64,000 bases of DNA from Bacillota bacterium (GCA_022791155.1 JAAVYN010000013.1:1-64000); one strand, 5' to 3'. Shown: positions 39,362 through 48,198, counted from the first letter of the stretch. The notes: generated from the letters alone by a model not told the origin. Numbers and translations are program-made.

Positions 39362-41080
39362 TTGCGGTTATTTAATTTTACAACTGAAAACTGCAACAAT
39401 TGCAACAAATGCGTCAGAGAATGTCCCGTCAAGGCAATCCGGTTCAAAAATAATGTGGCTGAAATTGACGAGGAAAAATGCATTGCCTGCGGGTTGTGTT
39501 TCAACTCATGCCCAAAACAGGCGCGCAACATTGAAAATGAGGTTGAAACAGTCACAAAAATGCTTGGAAGCGGGAAGAGAGTTGCAGCGTGCTTAGATTC
39601 TTCATATCTGGGCTCTTTTGAAAGGCCAGGACAGCTTGTTCATGCCTTGAAAAAATTGGGGTTCGATTCCGTTCAGGAGGTTGCTGTTGGAAGCGAGAAG
39701 GTCATGAACGAATATATAAAATATATTCAGGAGAATGCCGGGAAACAAAAATATTTCATATCAAGCACATGCCCATCGATATATATTTTTATACAAAAAT
39801 ATCACCCGACACTTGTGAAATATCTCATACCTGTGGTCACGCCAATGGTGGCGCTTGGCGCGGCGATTAAAAAAGAAGATCCCGATGTATACACTGTGTA
39901 TATTGGGCCATGCCTCAGCAAAAAATATGAAACATTGCCAAAAAGAGATGACGCGCCTATAAATTCGCTCATAACATGTCAGGAAATTATAAAAATGCTT
40001 TTGTGGAACAACATAGATTATAAGTCGCTGGAGCCAATCATGCCTGACAGAGTTCCACAAAACATAGGCACAAGCTATTCAATTTCGGGAGACTTGTGGC
40101 CGCACATGACGAAAATGCTTGATGAAAAAGGATATATGACACTGGGGGTGAACGGCCTTGACAACGTCAAACAGCTTTTTTTGAGCATGGAAAACCAAAC
40201 TCTTTCCGACTGTTATATAGGCATATCAGCGTGTGTTGAAAGCTGTATAAACGGGCCGTTTATCCCAAAACAATCTTTGGAACTGTTTTGCCGCCGTCAG
40301 CGCATAACGCACTTTGCCGCACAACATGGCTGGGCAAAAAAAGCGCGTCTTGAAGACGTGAACTGGAAAGGCATAGATCTTAAAAGAGAGTTCGCTCCAA
40401 TAAAGCTGATACAGAAAAAAGCGACTGATGATGAACTTAAAGAGATATTGGTGAGAATGGGACGCCGCACAAGGGCCGAGGAATATGACTGTGGGGCATG
40501 TGGCTATTCCACATGTCGCGAAAAAGCCCAGGCCGTTTTTGAGGGAATGTCAGATGTCAGCATGTGCGGGCCAAGCTTGAGGAAAAAAGCAGAGAAAAAA
40601 AGTGACGTTATATTCATGAACACAAGAAACATAGTTATATTTCTTGACAAAGACAAAATTATAACAGGGTTTAATCCAAAGGCGGAAACAGCTTTTGGCA
40701 TTACAAGCGCGGAAGTTGTTGGAAAACATATTTCATGCTTAGGGCTTTCAGACGATGACTACAGCTATTCTTTGAGGGAGAAAAAAGACATTCTCAATAA
40801 GAAAATATATCTTGAAAAATATGGCATAATAGTTATGCAGAATATAACATATGTTGATGACGATGAGCTTTTTGTGTCGCTGAAAGATATTACAGAAGAT
40901 GAGAAAAACAGAGAGGAACTGGCAAAACTTAAAATGCACACAGTCAGCGTCACCCAAAATGTGATAGAAAAGCAAATGCGGGTTGCACAAGAAATTGCAA
41001 GTCTTTTGGGTGAAACAACAGCTGAAACAAAGGTTGCGCTCAACAAATTGAAAGAGGTTGTTTTGAAAGAAGGCGAATAG
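39362..41080 (+). CDS. [FeFe]-hydrogenase-like protein with PAS domain (putative sensory hydrogenase)
   Basis: A 572-residue protein, start TTG at 39362. Domains: two [4Fe-4S] ferredoxin motifs (CNNCNKCVRECP; CIACGLCFNSCP, residues 11-55); an H-cluster domain (about 70-365); a four-Cys Fe-S domain (CGACGYSTCREKA, about 375-415); a PAS domain (about 420-525); and a C-terminal coiled coil. H-cluster ligand Cys are present: Cys137 in SSTCPS, Cys184 in GPCLSKK, Cys291 and Cys295 in ACVESCING. The residue before Cys137 is Thr136, where catalytic enzymes have the proton-shuttle Cys (TSCCP). This fits sensory group C proteins such as TmHydS. It stands just before a phosphatase gene, so it may sense hydrogen or redox state. 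Confidence 0.88.
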   Translation: MRLFNFTTENCNNCNKCVRECPVKAIRFKNNVAEIDEEKCIACGLCFNSCPKQARNIENEVETVTKMLGSGKRVAACLDSSYLGSFERPGQLVHALKKLGFDSVQEVAVGSEKVMNEYIKYIQENAGKQKYFISSTCPSIYIFIQKYHPTLVKYLIPVVTPMVALGAAIKKEDPDVYTVYIGPCLSKKYETLPKRDDAPINSLITCQEIIKMLLWNNIDYKSLEPIMPDRVPQNIGTSYSISGDLWPHMTKMLDEKGYMTLGVNGLDNVKQLFLSMENQTLSDCYIGISACVESCINGPFIPKQSLELFCRRQRITHFAAQHGWAKKARLEDVNWKGIDLKREFAPIKLIQKKATDDELKEILVRMGRRTRAEEYDCGACGYSTCREKAQAVFEGMSDVSMCGPSLRKKAEKKSDVIFMNTRNIVIFLDKDKIITGFNPKAETAFGITSAEVVGKHISCLGLSDDDYSYSLREKKDILNKKIYLEKYGIIVMQNITYVDDDELFVSLKDITEDEKNREELAKLKMHTVSVTQNVIEKQMRVAQEIASLLGETTAETKVALNKLKEVVLKEGE

Positions 41081-41082
41081 CA

Positions 41083-42252
41083 ATGTATTATATTGACGTG
41101 TCATACAGCAGTATATATAAACATGGAGAAGAACTTTGCGGTGATCATATAGAACATGTCAACCTTGATGACAGCAAAATACTTGTTCTTGCTGATGGCA
41201 TGGGAAGCGGAGTCAAAGCCAACATATTGGCCACTTTAACATCAAAAATTGTGGCCACTATGCTCAAAGAGGGCATTTCTCTTGAGGAAACCATAGACAC
41301 CATTGTGCACACACTGCCTGTTTGCTCTCAAAGGCATTTGGCATATTCAACATTTACGATTGTAAAAGTTTTTAGAGACGGCCTTGTTTATGTGGCCGAA
41401 TTTGACAACCCTTCAATATTTGTGTTCAGAAAGGGAAAAAGCGTTCCTATAGAAAAAACACAAAAAGAAATAAATGGAAAAATAATTTTTGAAAGCCAGT
41501 TTCGTTTGGATGAAGAAAGTCTTTTGGTTGCAGTCAGTGACGGCGTGATTCATGCCGGCGTTGGAAGGAGCCTTTCACTGGGATGGCAGTGGAAAAATGT
41601 CAATGAATATTTGAAAAGCCTTTCGGCAAAGGAGATCACAACAGCCGCTGTTGCGGGAAGTGTTTTGGAAGTTTGTCAGGAACTTTATGAAAACAAGGCC
41701 GGTGACGACACAACAGTTTTGGCTGTCAAAATCAGGGAGCAGGAGACAATAAATTTGTTTTCGGGGCCTCCCAAAAACCCTGAAAATGATTATAGCGTTA
41801 TTAAAGAAATTCTTGAGGCAGAAGGAAAGGTTGTTGTGTGTGGCGGAACAACGGCAAGCATTGTTGCCCGCACATTGGGGGCTGAGATGAATGTTGATTT
41901 GTCAACAATGACGCCTGAAATACCGCCGGTTGGCATTATACCGCGCATAGAGCTTGTCACAGAGGGCGTCATAACAATCAACAAAGCGCTTTCCATAATA
42001 AAAGGATATATGAACCCTGACTTTAACCCAAAAGTTATGGCGAAGCTGAATGAAAAAAATGCGGCAAGCATGTTGGCAAGGCTTTTGATTGAAAACTGCG
42101 ACAGGCTCAACTTGTGGATTGGACAGGCTGTTAATCCAGCACACCAGGGCAGTGAATATCCCATGGATTTTAATTTCAAAATGAATCAGCTGAGAGAAAT
42201 GGCGCGGCTTATGAAAGACATGGGCAAAGAAGTGAACATTAATTATATTTGA
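41083..42252 (+). CDS. SpoIIE/PP2C-type phosphatase with extra C-terminal domain
   Basis: A 389-residue protein. The PP2C-like catalytic domain spans residues 1-220, with GDH (metal), LADGMGSGVKAN, VAVSDGVIHAG and AGDDTTVLAVK. Residues about 240-389 form a second domain (VVVCGGTTASIVARTLG...) that I do not recognise. The catalytic Asp residues are in place, so it should be an active Ser/Thr phosphatase. ATG at 41083 lies 2 nt after the PAS-hydrogenase stop. The tight pairing suggests the phosphatase is the output of that sensor. Corresponds in position to hfsC. Confidence 0.87.
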   Translation: MYYIDVSYSSIYKHGEELCGDHIEHVNLDDSKILVLADGMGSGVKANILATLTSKIVATMLKEGISLEETIDTIVHTLPVCSQRHLAYSTFTIVKVFRDGLVYVAEFDNPSIFVFRKGKSVPIEKTQKEINGKIIFESQFRLDEESLLVAVSDGVIHAGVGRSLSLGWQWKNVNEYLKSLSAKEITTAAVAGSVLEVCQELYENKAGDDTTVLAVKIREQETINLFSGPPKNPENDYSVIKEILEAEGKVVVCGGTTASIVARTLGAEMNVDLSTMTPEIPPVGIIPRIELVTEGVITINKALSIIKGYMNPDFNPKVMAKLNEKNAASMLARLLIENCDRLNLWIGQAVNPAHQGSEYPMDFNFKMNQLREMARLMKDMGKEVNINYI

Positions 42253-42262
42253 GGGGTTATAT

Positions 42263-43732
42263 ATGAGAAAATTTGAAAGCAATGTTCAATATACAAAATA
42301 TCTTGTGAACAGAGAGATAACTGAAAGATTCATTAAAGGAGAAAATTTGCAAAACTCTCTTGACGAAATTGCCGAAACCATTATACCAGGCCCTGAGCCT
42401 ATGACAAGATGCTGTATATACAAAGAAAGGCATATAATAAAAGAAAGGGCAAAATTTGCCGTTGAGCCGCTTGAAAATGAAAATGTGATACATATATTGA
42501 GAAGTGCATGCGACGAATGCCCTGTGGACAGATATGTTGTCACTGAAGCATGCCGCGGTTGTCTTGCCCACAAATGCCAAGAAGTGTGCCCAAAAAATGC
42601 AATCATGATTGCAGGACAAAGGGCATATATAAATCAGAAACTTTGCATAGAATGTGGAAAATGCAAAGAGGCATGTCCATTCACGGCAATAAGCGATGTT
42701 CAAAGGCCATGCCTGAGAAGCTGCAGTGCTGGCGCCATAGTGATTGATGTTGACAAAAAGGCATATATAGACGAGGACAAGTGCGTTTCATGCGGCGCCT
42801 GTGTATATCAATGTCCTTTTGGCGCCATAGTTGACAAATCCTTTGTTGTTGACACGCTTGAGCTGATCAAAAATTCTGAAGGCAACACAAAATATAAGGT
42901 TTATGCCATTGTGGCGCCGGCCATTGGAAGCCAATATACAAATGTGAAAATTGAACAGGTTATAAACGGAATTGAAAGACTTGGCTTTTACCATGCCATT
43001 GAAGTTGCGCTTGGGGCCGACATTGTTGCATGTCATGAGGCCAAAGAATTTTCAGAAACCATTGGAGAAAGAGCGTGGATGACAACGTCGTGTTGTCCGG
43101 CCTTTGTGAAGTATATACAAAGAAATTATCCTGAAATGATGAGCCATGTTTCTTCAACAGTTTCACCAATGATAGCCATTGCACAGGTGATAAGAAGCCT
43201 TGATGAAAACTGCAAAATTGTGTTCATTGGGCCATGCACTGCAAAAAAGATGGAGATAAACGAAGATGACATAAAAGGCATTGTTGATGTTGTTATAACA
43301 TTTGAAGAACTTCAAGCAATGCTTGACGCTTATGGAATTGATTTGTCACAGTGTTCCGAAACATCTCTTGACAATGCTTCATACTATGGCCGGCTTTTTG
43401 CAAGGAGCGGCGGTGTTACGGAAGCGGTCAAACAAGCAATGGATGTTCTTGGCCTTGAAGCAGATTTTCAGCCTGTGAAATGTGACGGACTTGATGAAGT
43501 GGCAAAAACAATGAAAGTTGCATCTTTTGGAAAGCTCAAAGGCAACTTCATTGAGGGAATGGCCTGCAAGTGTGGCTGCATAGGAGGCGCGGCGTCGCTC
43601 AGCCATGGTGCGAAAGATGTGACAGAAGTTGACAAATATGGAAAGTTGAGCAAGGAAGAAAACAGTGTTCAGGCAACGAGGATTTTTGACGTTGAAAACA
43701 TTGAGCTTGAGAGAAAGTATAATATTGAATGA
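42263..43732 (+). CDS. [FeFe]-hydrogenase, catalytic type
   Basis: A 489-residue protein. After an N-terminal region of about 80 residues come three ferredoxin-like Cys clusters (CRGCLAHKCQEVCP; CIECGKCKEACP; CVSCGACVYQCP). The H-cluster domain has TSCCPAF (Cys277 proton shuttle, Cys278 ligand), GPCTAKKME (Cys325) and ACKCGCIGG (Cys435, Cys439), all as in active enzymes. It should reduce protons with ferredoxin electrons. ATG at 42263 has GAGGGG upstream, 10 nt after the phosphatase stop. Last gene of the cluster; position corresponds to hfsD. The terminator is at 43734. Confidence 0.93.
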   Translation: MRKFESNVQYTKYLVNREITERFIKGENLQNSLDEIAETIIPGPEPMTRCCIYKERHIIKERAKFAVEPLENENVIHILRSACDECPVDRYVVTEACRGCLAHKCQEVCPKNAIMIAGQRAYINQKLCIECGKCKEACPFTAISDVQRPCLRSCSAGAIVIDVDKKAYIDEDKCVSCGACVYQCPFGAIVDKSFVVDTLELIKNSEGNTKYKVYAIVAPAIGSQYTNVKIEQVINGIERLGFYHAIEVALGADIVACHEAKEFSETIGERAWMTTSCCPAFVKYIQRNYPEMMSHVSSTVSPMIAIAQVIRSLDENCKIVFIGPCTAKKMEINEDDIKGIVDVVITFEELQAMLDAYGIDLSQCSETSLDNASYYGRLFARSGGVTEAVKQAMDVLGLEADFQPVKCDGLDEVAKTMKVASFGKLKGNFIEGMACKCGCIGGAASLSHGAKDVTEVDKYGKLSKEENSVQATRIFDVENIELERKYNIE

Positions 43733-43733
43733 T

Positions 43734-43763
43734 AAAAACAGCCGGATATTTCCGGCGTTTTTA
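43734..43763. terminator. Terminator of the hydrogenase cluster (bidirectional)
   Basis: Stem GCCGGA/TCCGGC with a TATT loop, flanked by AAAAAC on the left and GTTTTT on the right. It could serve spoVAB transcription on the minus strand too. Confidence 0.8.
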
Positions 43764-43980
43764 TGCTTAAAAATTTGTGTTGTGAAATAGGGCTGTGCAG
43801 TTTAAGAGTGTTGAATGCGTCAAAGGAAAATGCTTTTTTTGTGTTTGACGGCGTCTTCCTTTGACAATTCAATTTGTCGAATTTGATGACATTTGGGGCG
43901 TTTGAATTTGAAACTATAATGAAATTTTGGGCTTTCCAACAAAAAGTGTATGTTCAAAAATCCGCACAACTTCTCAAGAC

Positions 43981-44400
43981 TCATTGAAATGCGGGGTTGA
44001 AGAAGTTCATGAGTGAGCCTGTCAACTTTCCAAGCGCCAAAGCCAAAAGAAAAAGCGAAAGTCCTTTTGTGAGCCTGACACGCCTCATAAACACAGGCAC
44101 AACGTCAATGACTTCAGCCAGTGACACAGCAAGTGATCCAACAAAAACACCAATTGCCAAAGCAATGATGGCGGCCGCAATGTCTCCAACAGGTATGAAA
44201 TAGCTGACAAACATGTTTGTGCAGCCAAATATTCCTCCAAGCGTTATGGCATCTTCATAAACTGTTATATATTTTTCTGTTCCTGTTTTTTGTGCAAGTC
44301 TGGGCACAACTCCTATGACTGCTATGAACGCGAATATTCCGCCGGCCACCAAAACCCCTGATGAAAAACCTATTATGGAAAGAATAATGTTTTTTATCAT
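43981..44400 (-). CDS. spoVAB: Stage V sporulation protein AB
   Basis: A 139-residue integral membrane protein with about four or five TM helices (GFSSGVLVAGGIFAFIAVIGVVPRLAQKT is the family opening). It is part of the SpoVA system that takes dipicolinic acid into the forespore. ATG at 44400 lies 1 nt after the spoVAA stop, so the pair is coupled. The spoVAC-spoVAD-spoVAE genes are not here. Confidence 0.9.
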   Translation of the reverse strand: MIKNIILSIIGFSSGVLVAGGIFAFIAVIGVVPRLAQKTGTEKYITVYEDAITLGGIFGCTNMFVSYFIPVGDIAAAIIALAIGVFVGSLAVSLAEVIDVVPVFMRRVRLTKGLSLFLLALALGKLTGSLMNFFNPAFQ

Positions 44401-44401
44401 T

Positions 44402-45016
44402 TCAGTTCTCCCTTTTTTTGTTTATTGTTTCGATCTGGTTTTCAATAACTTCCTTTTCATATGTTGTCATTTGAACCTGTATTGGCGTTGGATCATGAGT
44501 CATTTTTATAACACTGAAGTGATTGAAAAAAACTATTATGCCAACAGCCAAACCGATTGAATATGGTATCTCCAATATATATGGAATGTCTGTTTCATAG
44601 CCATAAAACAGCTCAAAATAACTTCTCATAACATCGGGGATTTCGCCATCGGCATGAAAACTCATGATTGCTGTGGCTCCTCCAAAAAAAAGCACAACAA
44701 ATATGGCAAAAACTTTGATCCAGACAAAAAATTTGTTTTCTTTCCGCGGCTTTTTGGAATATTCAACCATGACATCGGTTTCGCCAATGTTAATGACAGT
44801 GGCATTTGGCTCAACATGAACAATGGCTTTCACAATGTCCATTGCTGAAATGAGATAGTTTTTTCTTTCTTCGTTGCTTTCAATGCGCAAAACAACGGCA
44901 TTTTTAACTGAGTCATTTTTTATGTCACCACAAAACACTTCAGCAATGTCCTTTAAGTATACAATTTTTTTGCCTTCCGCTTTGAACTTTTTGACTGGTT
45001 TCACATAAATGTCCAT
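44402..45016 (-). CDS. spoVAA: Stage V sporulation protein AA
   Basis: A 204-residue SpoVA component. The soluble first half (residues 1-95: IYVKPVKKFKAEGKKIVYLKDIA, ILRIESNEERKNYLISAMDI) is followed by two TM helices (about 103-123 and 158-178) around FHADGEIPDVMRSYFELFYG, a family hallmark. ATG at 45016 is chosen because AGAGGTG lies 6 nt upstream; an in-frame GTG at 45025 overlaps that site. A forespore-type promoter sits at 45075-45103. Confidence 0.9.
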   Translation of the reverse strand: MDIYVKPVKKFKAEGKKIVYLKDIAEVFCGDIKNDSVKNAVVLRIESNEERKNYLISAMDIVKAIVHVEPNATVINIGETDVMVEYSKKPRKENKFFVWIKVFAIFVVLFFGGATAIMSFHADGEIPDVMRSYFELFYGYETDIPYILEIPYSIGLAVGIIVFFNHFSVIKMTHDPTPIQVQMTTYEKEVIENQIETINKKREN

Positions 45017-45074
45017 TGGTTTCACCTCTTTAATGAGTATTATTTCTTTTCAAATTAAAAAAATACGTTCCTTT

Positions 45075-45103
45075 GAGAATGTATAATATTCTAAAATTCA
45101 TTC
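45075..45103 (-). promoter_or_regulatory. Possible sigma-G/sigma-F promoter of spoVAA
   Basis: On the minus strand: GAATG (-35, 45099-45103), 17-nt spacer, CATTCTC (-10, 45075-45081). This resembles the forespore consensus GNATR/CATNNTA, though the -10 ends in C rather than A. Distance to the start is about 60 nt. Confidence 0.4.
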
Positions 45104-45436
45104 AGCACAAACTTCAAAACTCATTCATATGTTGACCAGTTTTAATATTTTTAATTATTATGTCTGATTCGCGGCAAATATAAATATTTGGGAAATTCTA
45201 AAAATGGATTGACAAAATTTGGAATGATTGAATGACACAGTCAAATTTTTGCTGGCATATAGTCGTTTTTTAATAAACTTTGGCACAATCAAATTATAAA
45301 TGTGTTGCATCTTCAGCAAAGGCTTGATGTGTGGCATCAAACGCTGTATAATATAAGTTAGAATATGGAATTTAATGGTTTCGCGCAATATAAATGGAAA
45401 TTGACAAAACATATGAAACATTTTTAGGAGGTCAGC
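45104..45436. other. Intergenic between spoVAA and rdgB
   Basis: AT-rich. Contains the rdgB promoter at 45324-45352; nothing else recognised. Confidence 0.5.
45324..45352 (+). promoter_or_regulatory. Promoter of rdgB
   Basis: TTGATG at 45324-45329, 17-nt spacer, TATAAT at 45347-45352. Confidence 0.65.
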
Positions 45437-46051
45437 ATGAAAATTGTTTTTGCCACGAAAAATGCTGGAAAAGTTAAGGAAGTTAAACAAATTTTGTCAG
45501 ATATAGACACAGAAGTTCTTTCAATGTCTGAAGCCGGAATTGACATTGACATTGTTGAAGACGGGGAAAGCTTTGAACAAAATGCAATTATAAAAGCAAA
45601 AGCTGTCATGGAAGTTTGCGGCTGTTTGAGTTTGAGTGACGATTCGGGGCTGGAAATTGACTGTTTGAACAAAAAACCGGGAGTGCATTCAGCAAGGTTC
45701 ATGGGAGAAGAAACACCATACAGCATTAAAAATGAAAAAATACTTGAAATGCTTCGTGAAATTGATGAAGATAAGAGAACAGCAAGGTTTGTGAGTGTCA
45801 TTGCAGCAGCGTTTCCAGATGGAAGGGTTGTGACAGCGCGTGGAACGATTGAAGGAAGAATTGCATATGAGCAAAAAGGGAGCAACGGTTTTGGATATGA
45901 TCCAATATTTTATTATCCTGAGTTTGGAAAAACACTTGCAGAAATTGACACCGAACTGAAAAATTCCATAAGCCACAGGGGCAAGGCGTTGAGTGAAATG
46001 AGGGAAATTCTGAAGGGAATGAATGTTTTTGAAAGTGATGATAATAAGTGA
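45437..46051 (+). CDS. rdgB: XTP/dITP diphosphatase (HAM1/RdgB)
   Basis: Removes non-canonical purine NTPs such as dITP and XTP. The 204-residue product begins MKIVFATKNAGKVKEVKQIL and has LSDDSGLEIDCLNKKPGVHSARF, GSNGFGYDPIF and ISHRGKAL, all family signatures. ATG at 45437 has TTAGGAGGT upstream. The next gene starts inside its end, the usual RdgB-YfcE pairing. Confidence 0.96.
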   Translation: MKIVFATKNAGKVKEVKQILSDIDTEVLSMSEAGIDIDIVEDGESFEQNAIIKAKAVMEVCGCLSLSDDSGLEIDCLNKKPGVHSARFMGEETPYSIKNEKILEMLREIDEDKRTARFVSVIAAAFPDGRVVTARGTIEGRIAYEQKGSNGFGYDPIFYYPEFGKTLAEIDTELKNSISHRGKALSEMREILKGMNVFESDDNK

Positions 46052-46535
46052 CACACACGGAAGAACAGAAAGGGCTGAAAATGTCATTGAAAATTTCAAA
46101 GAGATAAAACATATAATCCATTTGGGCGATGTTGTGAAGGATGTCAAAAGTTTGATGAAGCTTTTTCCAGACAGAATTTTCAATTATGTTGCAGGGAACA
46201 ATGATTTTTCTGGCGAGGCGCCTTTTGAAAAACTGATTAGCATTGGAGGAAAAAAGTTTTTTATTACACATGGACATCGCCAGCGCGTGAACTATAGCCT
46301 TTTGAATTTGTCACTCATGGCAGTTGAAAAGGAAGCGGATGCCGCTCTTTTTGGTCACACACATTGTCCTTTTTATGACGAAAGCATGGGAATTGCGATT
46401 TTTAATCCCGGAAGCATATCGTTGCCAAGGAACACAAATTTTCCAACGTTTGGAATTGTTGAAATAACTTGTAATGGGCGTGTCCTTTTTGACACATATG
46501 AATTTGTTTCGAAAGATAATTTCAAAAAATTATAA
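46023..46535 (+). CDS. Metallophosphoesterase, YfcE/MJ0936 family
   Basis: A phosphodiesterase of about 170 residues. Metal-binding motifs are ISDTHG, HLGDVVKD, GNND, ITHGHRQ and FGHTHCP. The start is uncertain: ATG 46023 has AAGGGA only 4 nt upstream, while TTG 46029 (giving MKVMIISDTHG, the usual family N-terminus) has the same site at 10 nt. It overlaps the end of rdgB by 29 nt and ends just before the tRNA promoter. The substrate is not known. Confidence 0.9.
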   Translation: MFLKVMIISDTHGRTERAENVIENFKEIKHIIHLGDVVKDVKSLMKLFPDRIFNYVAGNNDFSGEAPFEKLISIGGKKFFITHGHRQRVNYSLLNLSLMAVEKEADAALFGHTHCPFYDESMGIAIFNPGSISLPRNTNFPTFGIVEITCNGRVLFDTYEFVSKDNFKKL

Positions 46536-46553
46536 AAAAACTATAAAAAACTA

Positions 46554-46582
46554 TTGACAATTTTTATTATATGTTGTAGAAT
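46554..46582 (+). promoter_or_regulatory. Promoter of tRNA-Gly/tRNA-Arg unit
   Basis: TTGACA at 46554-46559, 17-nt spacer, TAGAAT at 46577-46582, about 15 nt before tRNA-Gly. Confidence 0.8.
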
Positions 46583-46597
46583 ACTCATTGTTGGTAT

Positions 46598-46668
46598 GCG
46601 GGTGTAGTTCAATGGTAGAACGTCAGCCTTCCAAGCTGAACACGTGAGTTCGATTCTCATCACCCGCT
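46598..46668 (+). tRNA. tRNA-Gly (anticodon TCC)
   Basis: 71 nt. Acceptor GCGGGTG/CACCCGC, anticodon loop CTTCCAA, T-loop TTCGATT. No encoded CCA: after the discriminator T comes TTT. Confidence 0.97.
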
Positions 46669-46694
46669 TTTTTAAGTCTCAAAAAAGACTATAC

Positions 46695-46768
<74 letters not shown>

Positions 46769-46771
46769 CTT

Positions 46772-46800
46772 AACCTTCTGCTTGTGCGGGAGGTTTTTTG
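46772..46800 (+). terminator. Terminator after tRNA-Arg
   Basis: 10-bp stem AACCTTCTGC/GCGGGAGGTT (two G-U), TTGT loop, T-run. Confidence 0.8.
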
Positions 46801-46885
46801 TTTCATCATCAAAACAACAATATGCTGTGACAGAAGTATGTTTGAACTTGAGTTGCCCAACAGCGCTGTTATGGCCAAAGTTATA

Positions 46886-46913
46886 TTGACATTTGAAGTT
46901 TCTATTGTATAAT
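46886..46913 (+). promoter_or_regulatory. Promoter of tRNA-Leu
   Basis: TTGACA at 46886-46891, 16-nt spacer, perfect TATAAT at 46908-46913. Confidence 0.8.
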
Positions 46914-46970
46914 ATTATATTGGCGGCGCAAAACAATGTGACATATTTTTGTTTTGCTGATGGTTTTTGA

Positions 46971-47050
46971 GCGGATATGGCGGAACTGGCAGACGCGCTG
47001 GACTTAGAATCCAGTCCGAGAGGGTGCAGGTTCGATTCCTGTTATCCGCA
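46971..47050 (+). tRNA. tRNA-Leu (anticodon TAG)
   Basis: 80 nt. Acceptor GCGGATA/TATCCGC, anticodon stem CTGGA/TCCAG with loop CTTAGAA, type II variable arm, T-loop TTCGATT. No encoded CCA. Confidence 0.96.
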
Positions 47051-47057
47051 TTGAAAG

Positions 47058-47088
47058 CAGGTTTTCATTCTCGAAAATCTGTTTTTTT
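47058..47088 (+). terminator. Terminator after tRNA-Leu
   Basis: 9-bp stem CAGGTTTTC/GAAAATCTG followed by seven T. Confidence 0.75.
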
Positions 47089-47232
47089 GTGCAAAAAATT
47101 CTTTGGTTTGCGGTTATGCTCTGGCCATTTCTATAACGACACAAACAGCAATTCAATTTTGGGAATGATGAATTTATGAAATCATGTTTATGTCATAGTC
47201 ATGAATAATTATACTTTATTTTGATTAAAATA

Positions 47233-47261
47233 TTGACTTTTATAATATTATAACGTATAAT
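47233..47261 (+). promoter_or_regulatory. Promoter of the amino-acid ABC transporter operon
   Basis: TTGACT at 47233-47238, 17-nt spacer, TATAAT at 47256-47261. Confidence 0.75.
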
Positions 47262-47318
47262 ACCGTGATAATGAAATAAAGAGTTGATCATTATCAAACA
47301 AAAAGGAGAGGTTTTAAT

Positions 47319-48131
47319 ATGAAAATAAATTCAAGAATTGTGGCCGGAATTGTGGCCGGAGTTATGGCATTTGCAATGGCGGGCTGTTCCTCAAAGGAAA
47401 CAAATGATTCATCTGGCGCTGACAACAGCAACAGTGTTTCAAGCGACAGCACTTCGGGCTCAGAGAAAAAAGAAAAACTTATAATGGCAACAAATGCCGC
47501 ATTCCCTCCATATGAATTCTATGACAACAACCAGATTGTTGGCATTGACGCTGAAATAGCTGCAGCTTTGGCTGAAAAAATGGGAATGGAGCTCTCAATT
47601 GAGGATATGGAATTTGGCTCAATAATAACAGCTGTTCAAAGTGGAAAAGCCAACATGGGCATGGCCGGAATGACAGTCACAGAAGACAGGCTTGTCAGCG
47701 TTGATTTCACGGACAGCTATGCCGAGGGCTATCAGGTTATCATTGTTAAGGAAGGCTCGCCAATACAACAGGCCGATGATTTGGCTGACAAAACTGTTGG
47801 AGTTCAGGAAAACACAACAGGTGACATATACATAACAGACGATTATCCTGATGCCACAGTTTTGCGCTATAGCAAAGGAACAGAGGCTGTTCTTGCGCTT
47901 TCACAGGACAAAATAGACGCGGTTGTCATTGACAGAGAACCGGCAAAAGCTTTTGTTGAGGCCAACGAAGGGCTTGTGATTCTTCCCACAGAATATGTGA
48001 TTGAACAATATGCAATTGCTGTTGCAAAAGGCAATGACGAATTCCGCGAAGAACTTAATGCAGCGCTTAAAGAGCTGATTGACGATGGAACAGTTCAGGG
48101 AATAATTGATAAATATATAACAGCTGAATAA
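47319..48131 (+). CDS. Polar amino-acid ABC transporter, substrate-binding lipoprotein
   Basis: A 270-residue protein with lipoprotein signal AMAGC (Cys23), a Ser/Asn/Asp linker (residues 25-50) and an SBP_bac_3 fold: LIMATNAAFPPYEFYDNNQIVGID, GMAGMTVTEDRLVSVDFTDSY, VGVQENTTGDIY. It binds an amino acid outside the membrane for the permease and ATPase that follow. The ligand cannot be read with certainty. ATG at 47319 has AAAGGAGAGG upstream. Confidence 0.93.
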   Translation: MKINSRIVAGIVAGVMAFAMAGCSSKETNDSSGADNSNSVSSDSTSGSEKKEKLIMATNAAFPPYEFYDNNQIVGIDAEIAAALAEKMGMELSIEDMEFGSIITAVQSGKANMGMAGMTVTEDRLVSVDFTDSYAEGYQVIIVKEGSPIQQADDLADKTVGVQENTTGDIYITDDYPDATVLRYSKGTEAVLALSQDKIDAVVIDREPAKAFVEANEGLVILPTEYVIEQYAIAVAKGNDEFREELNAALKELIDDGTVQGIIDKYITAE

Positions 48132-48156
48132 TATACATATTGAAACAAGCAACATC

Positions 48157-48198
48157 AGCCTGCCAGAGCCTTTTTTTGGAAAAAATCTGGCGGGCTTT
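48157..48198 (+). terminator. Hairpin between binding-protein and permease genes
   Basis: 11-bp stem AGCCTGCCAGA/TCTGGCGGGCT (one G-U). The T-run after it is weak (TTTAG). It may stabilise the binding-protein message or act as a partial terminator, giving more binding protein than permease. Confidence 0.6.

Noticed and set aside
39770..39772. PAS-hydrogenase as a decayed hydrogenase pseudogene
   Set aside because: The frame is intact, all four H-cluster ligand Cys are kept and the gene is tightly coupled to its neighbours; a sensory role explains the single Thr change better.
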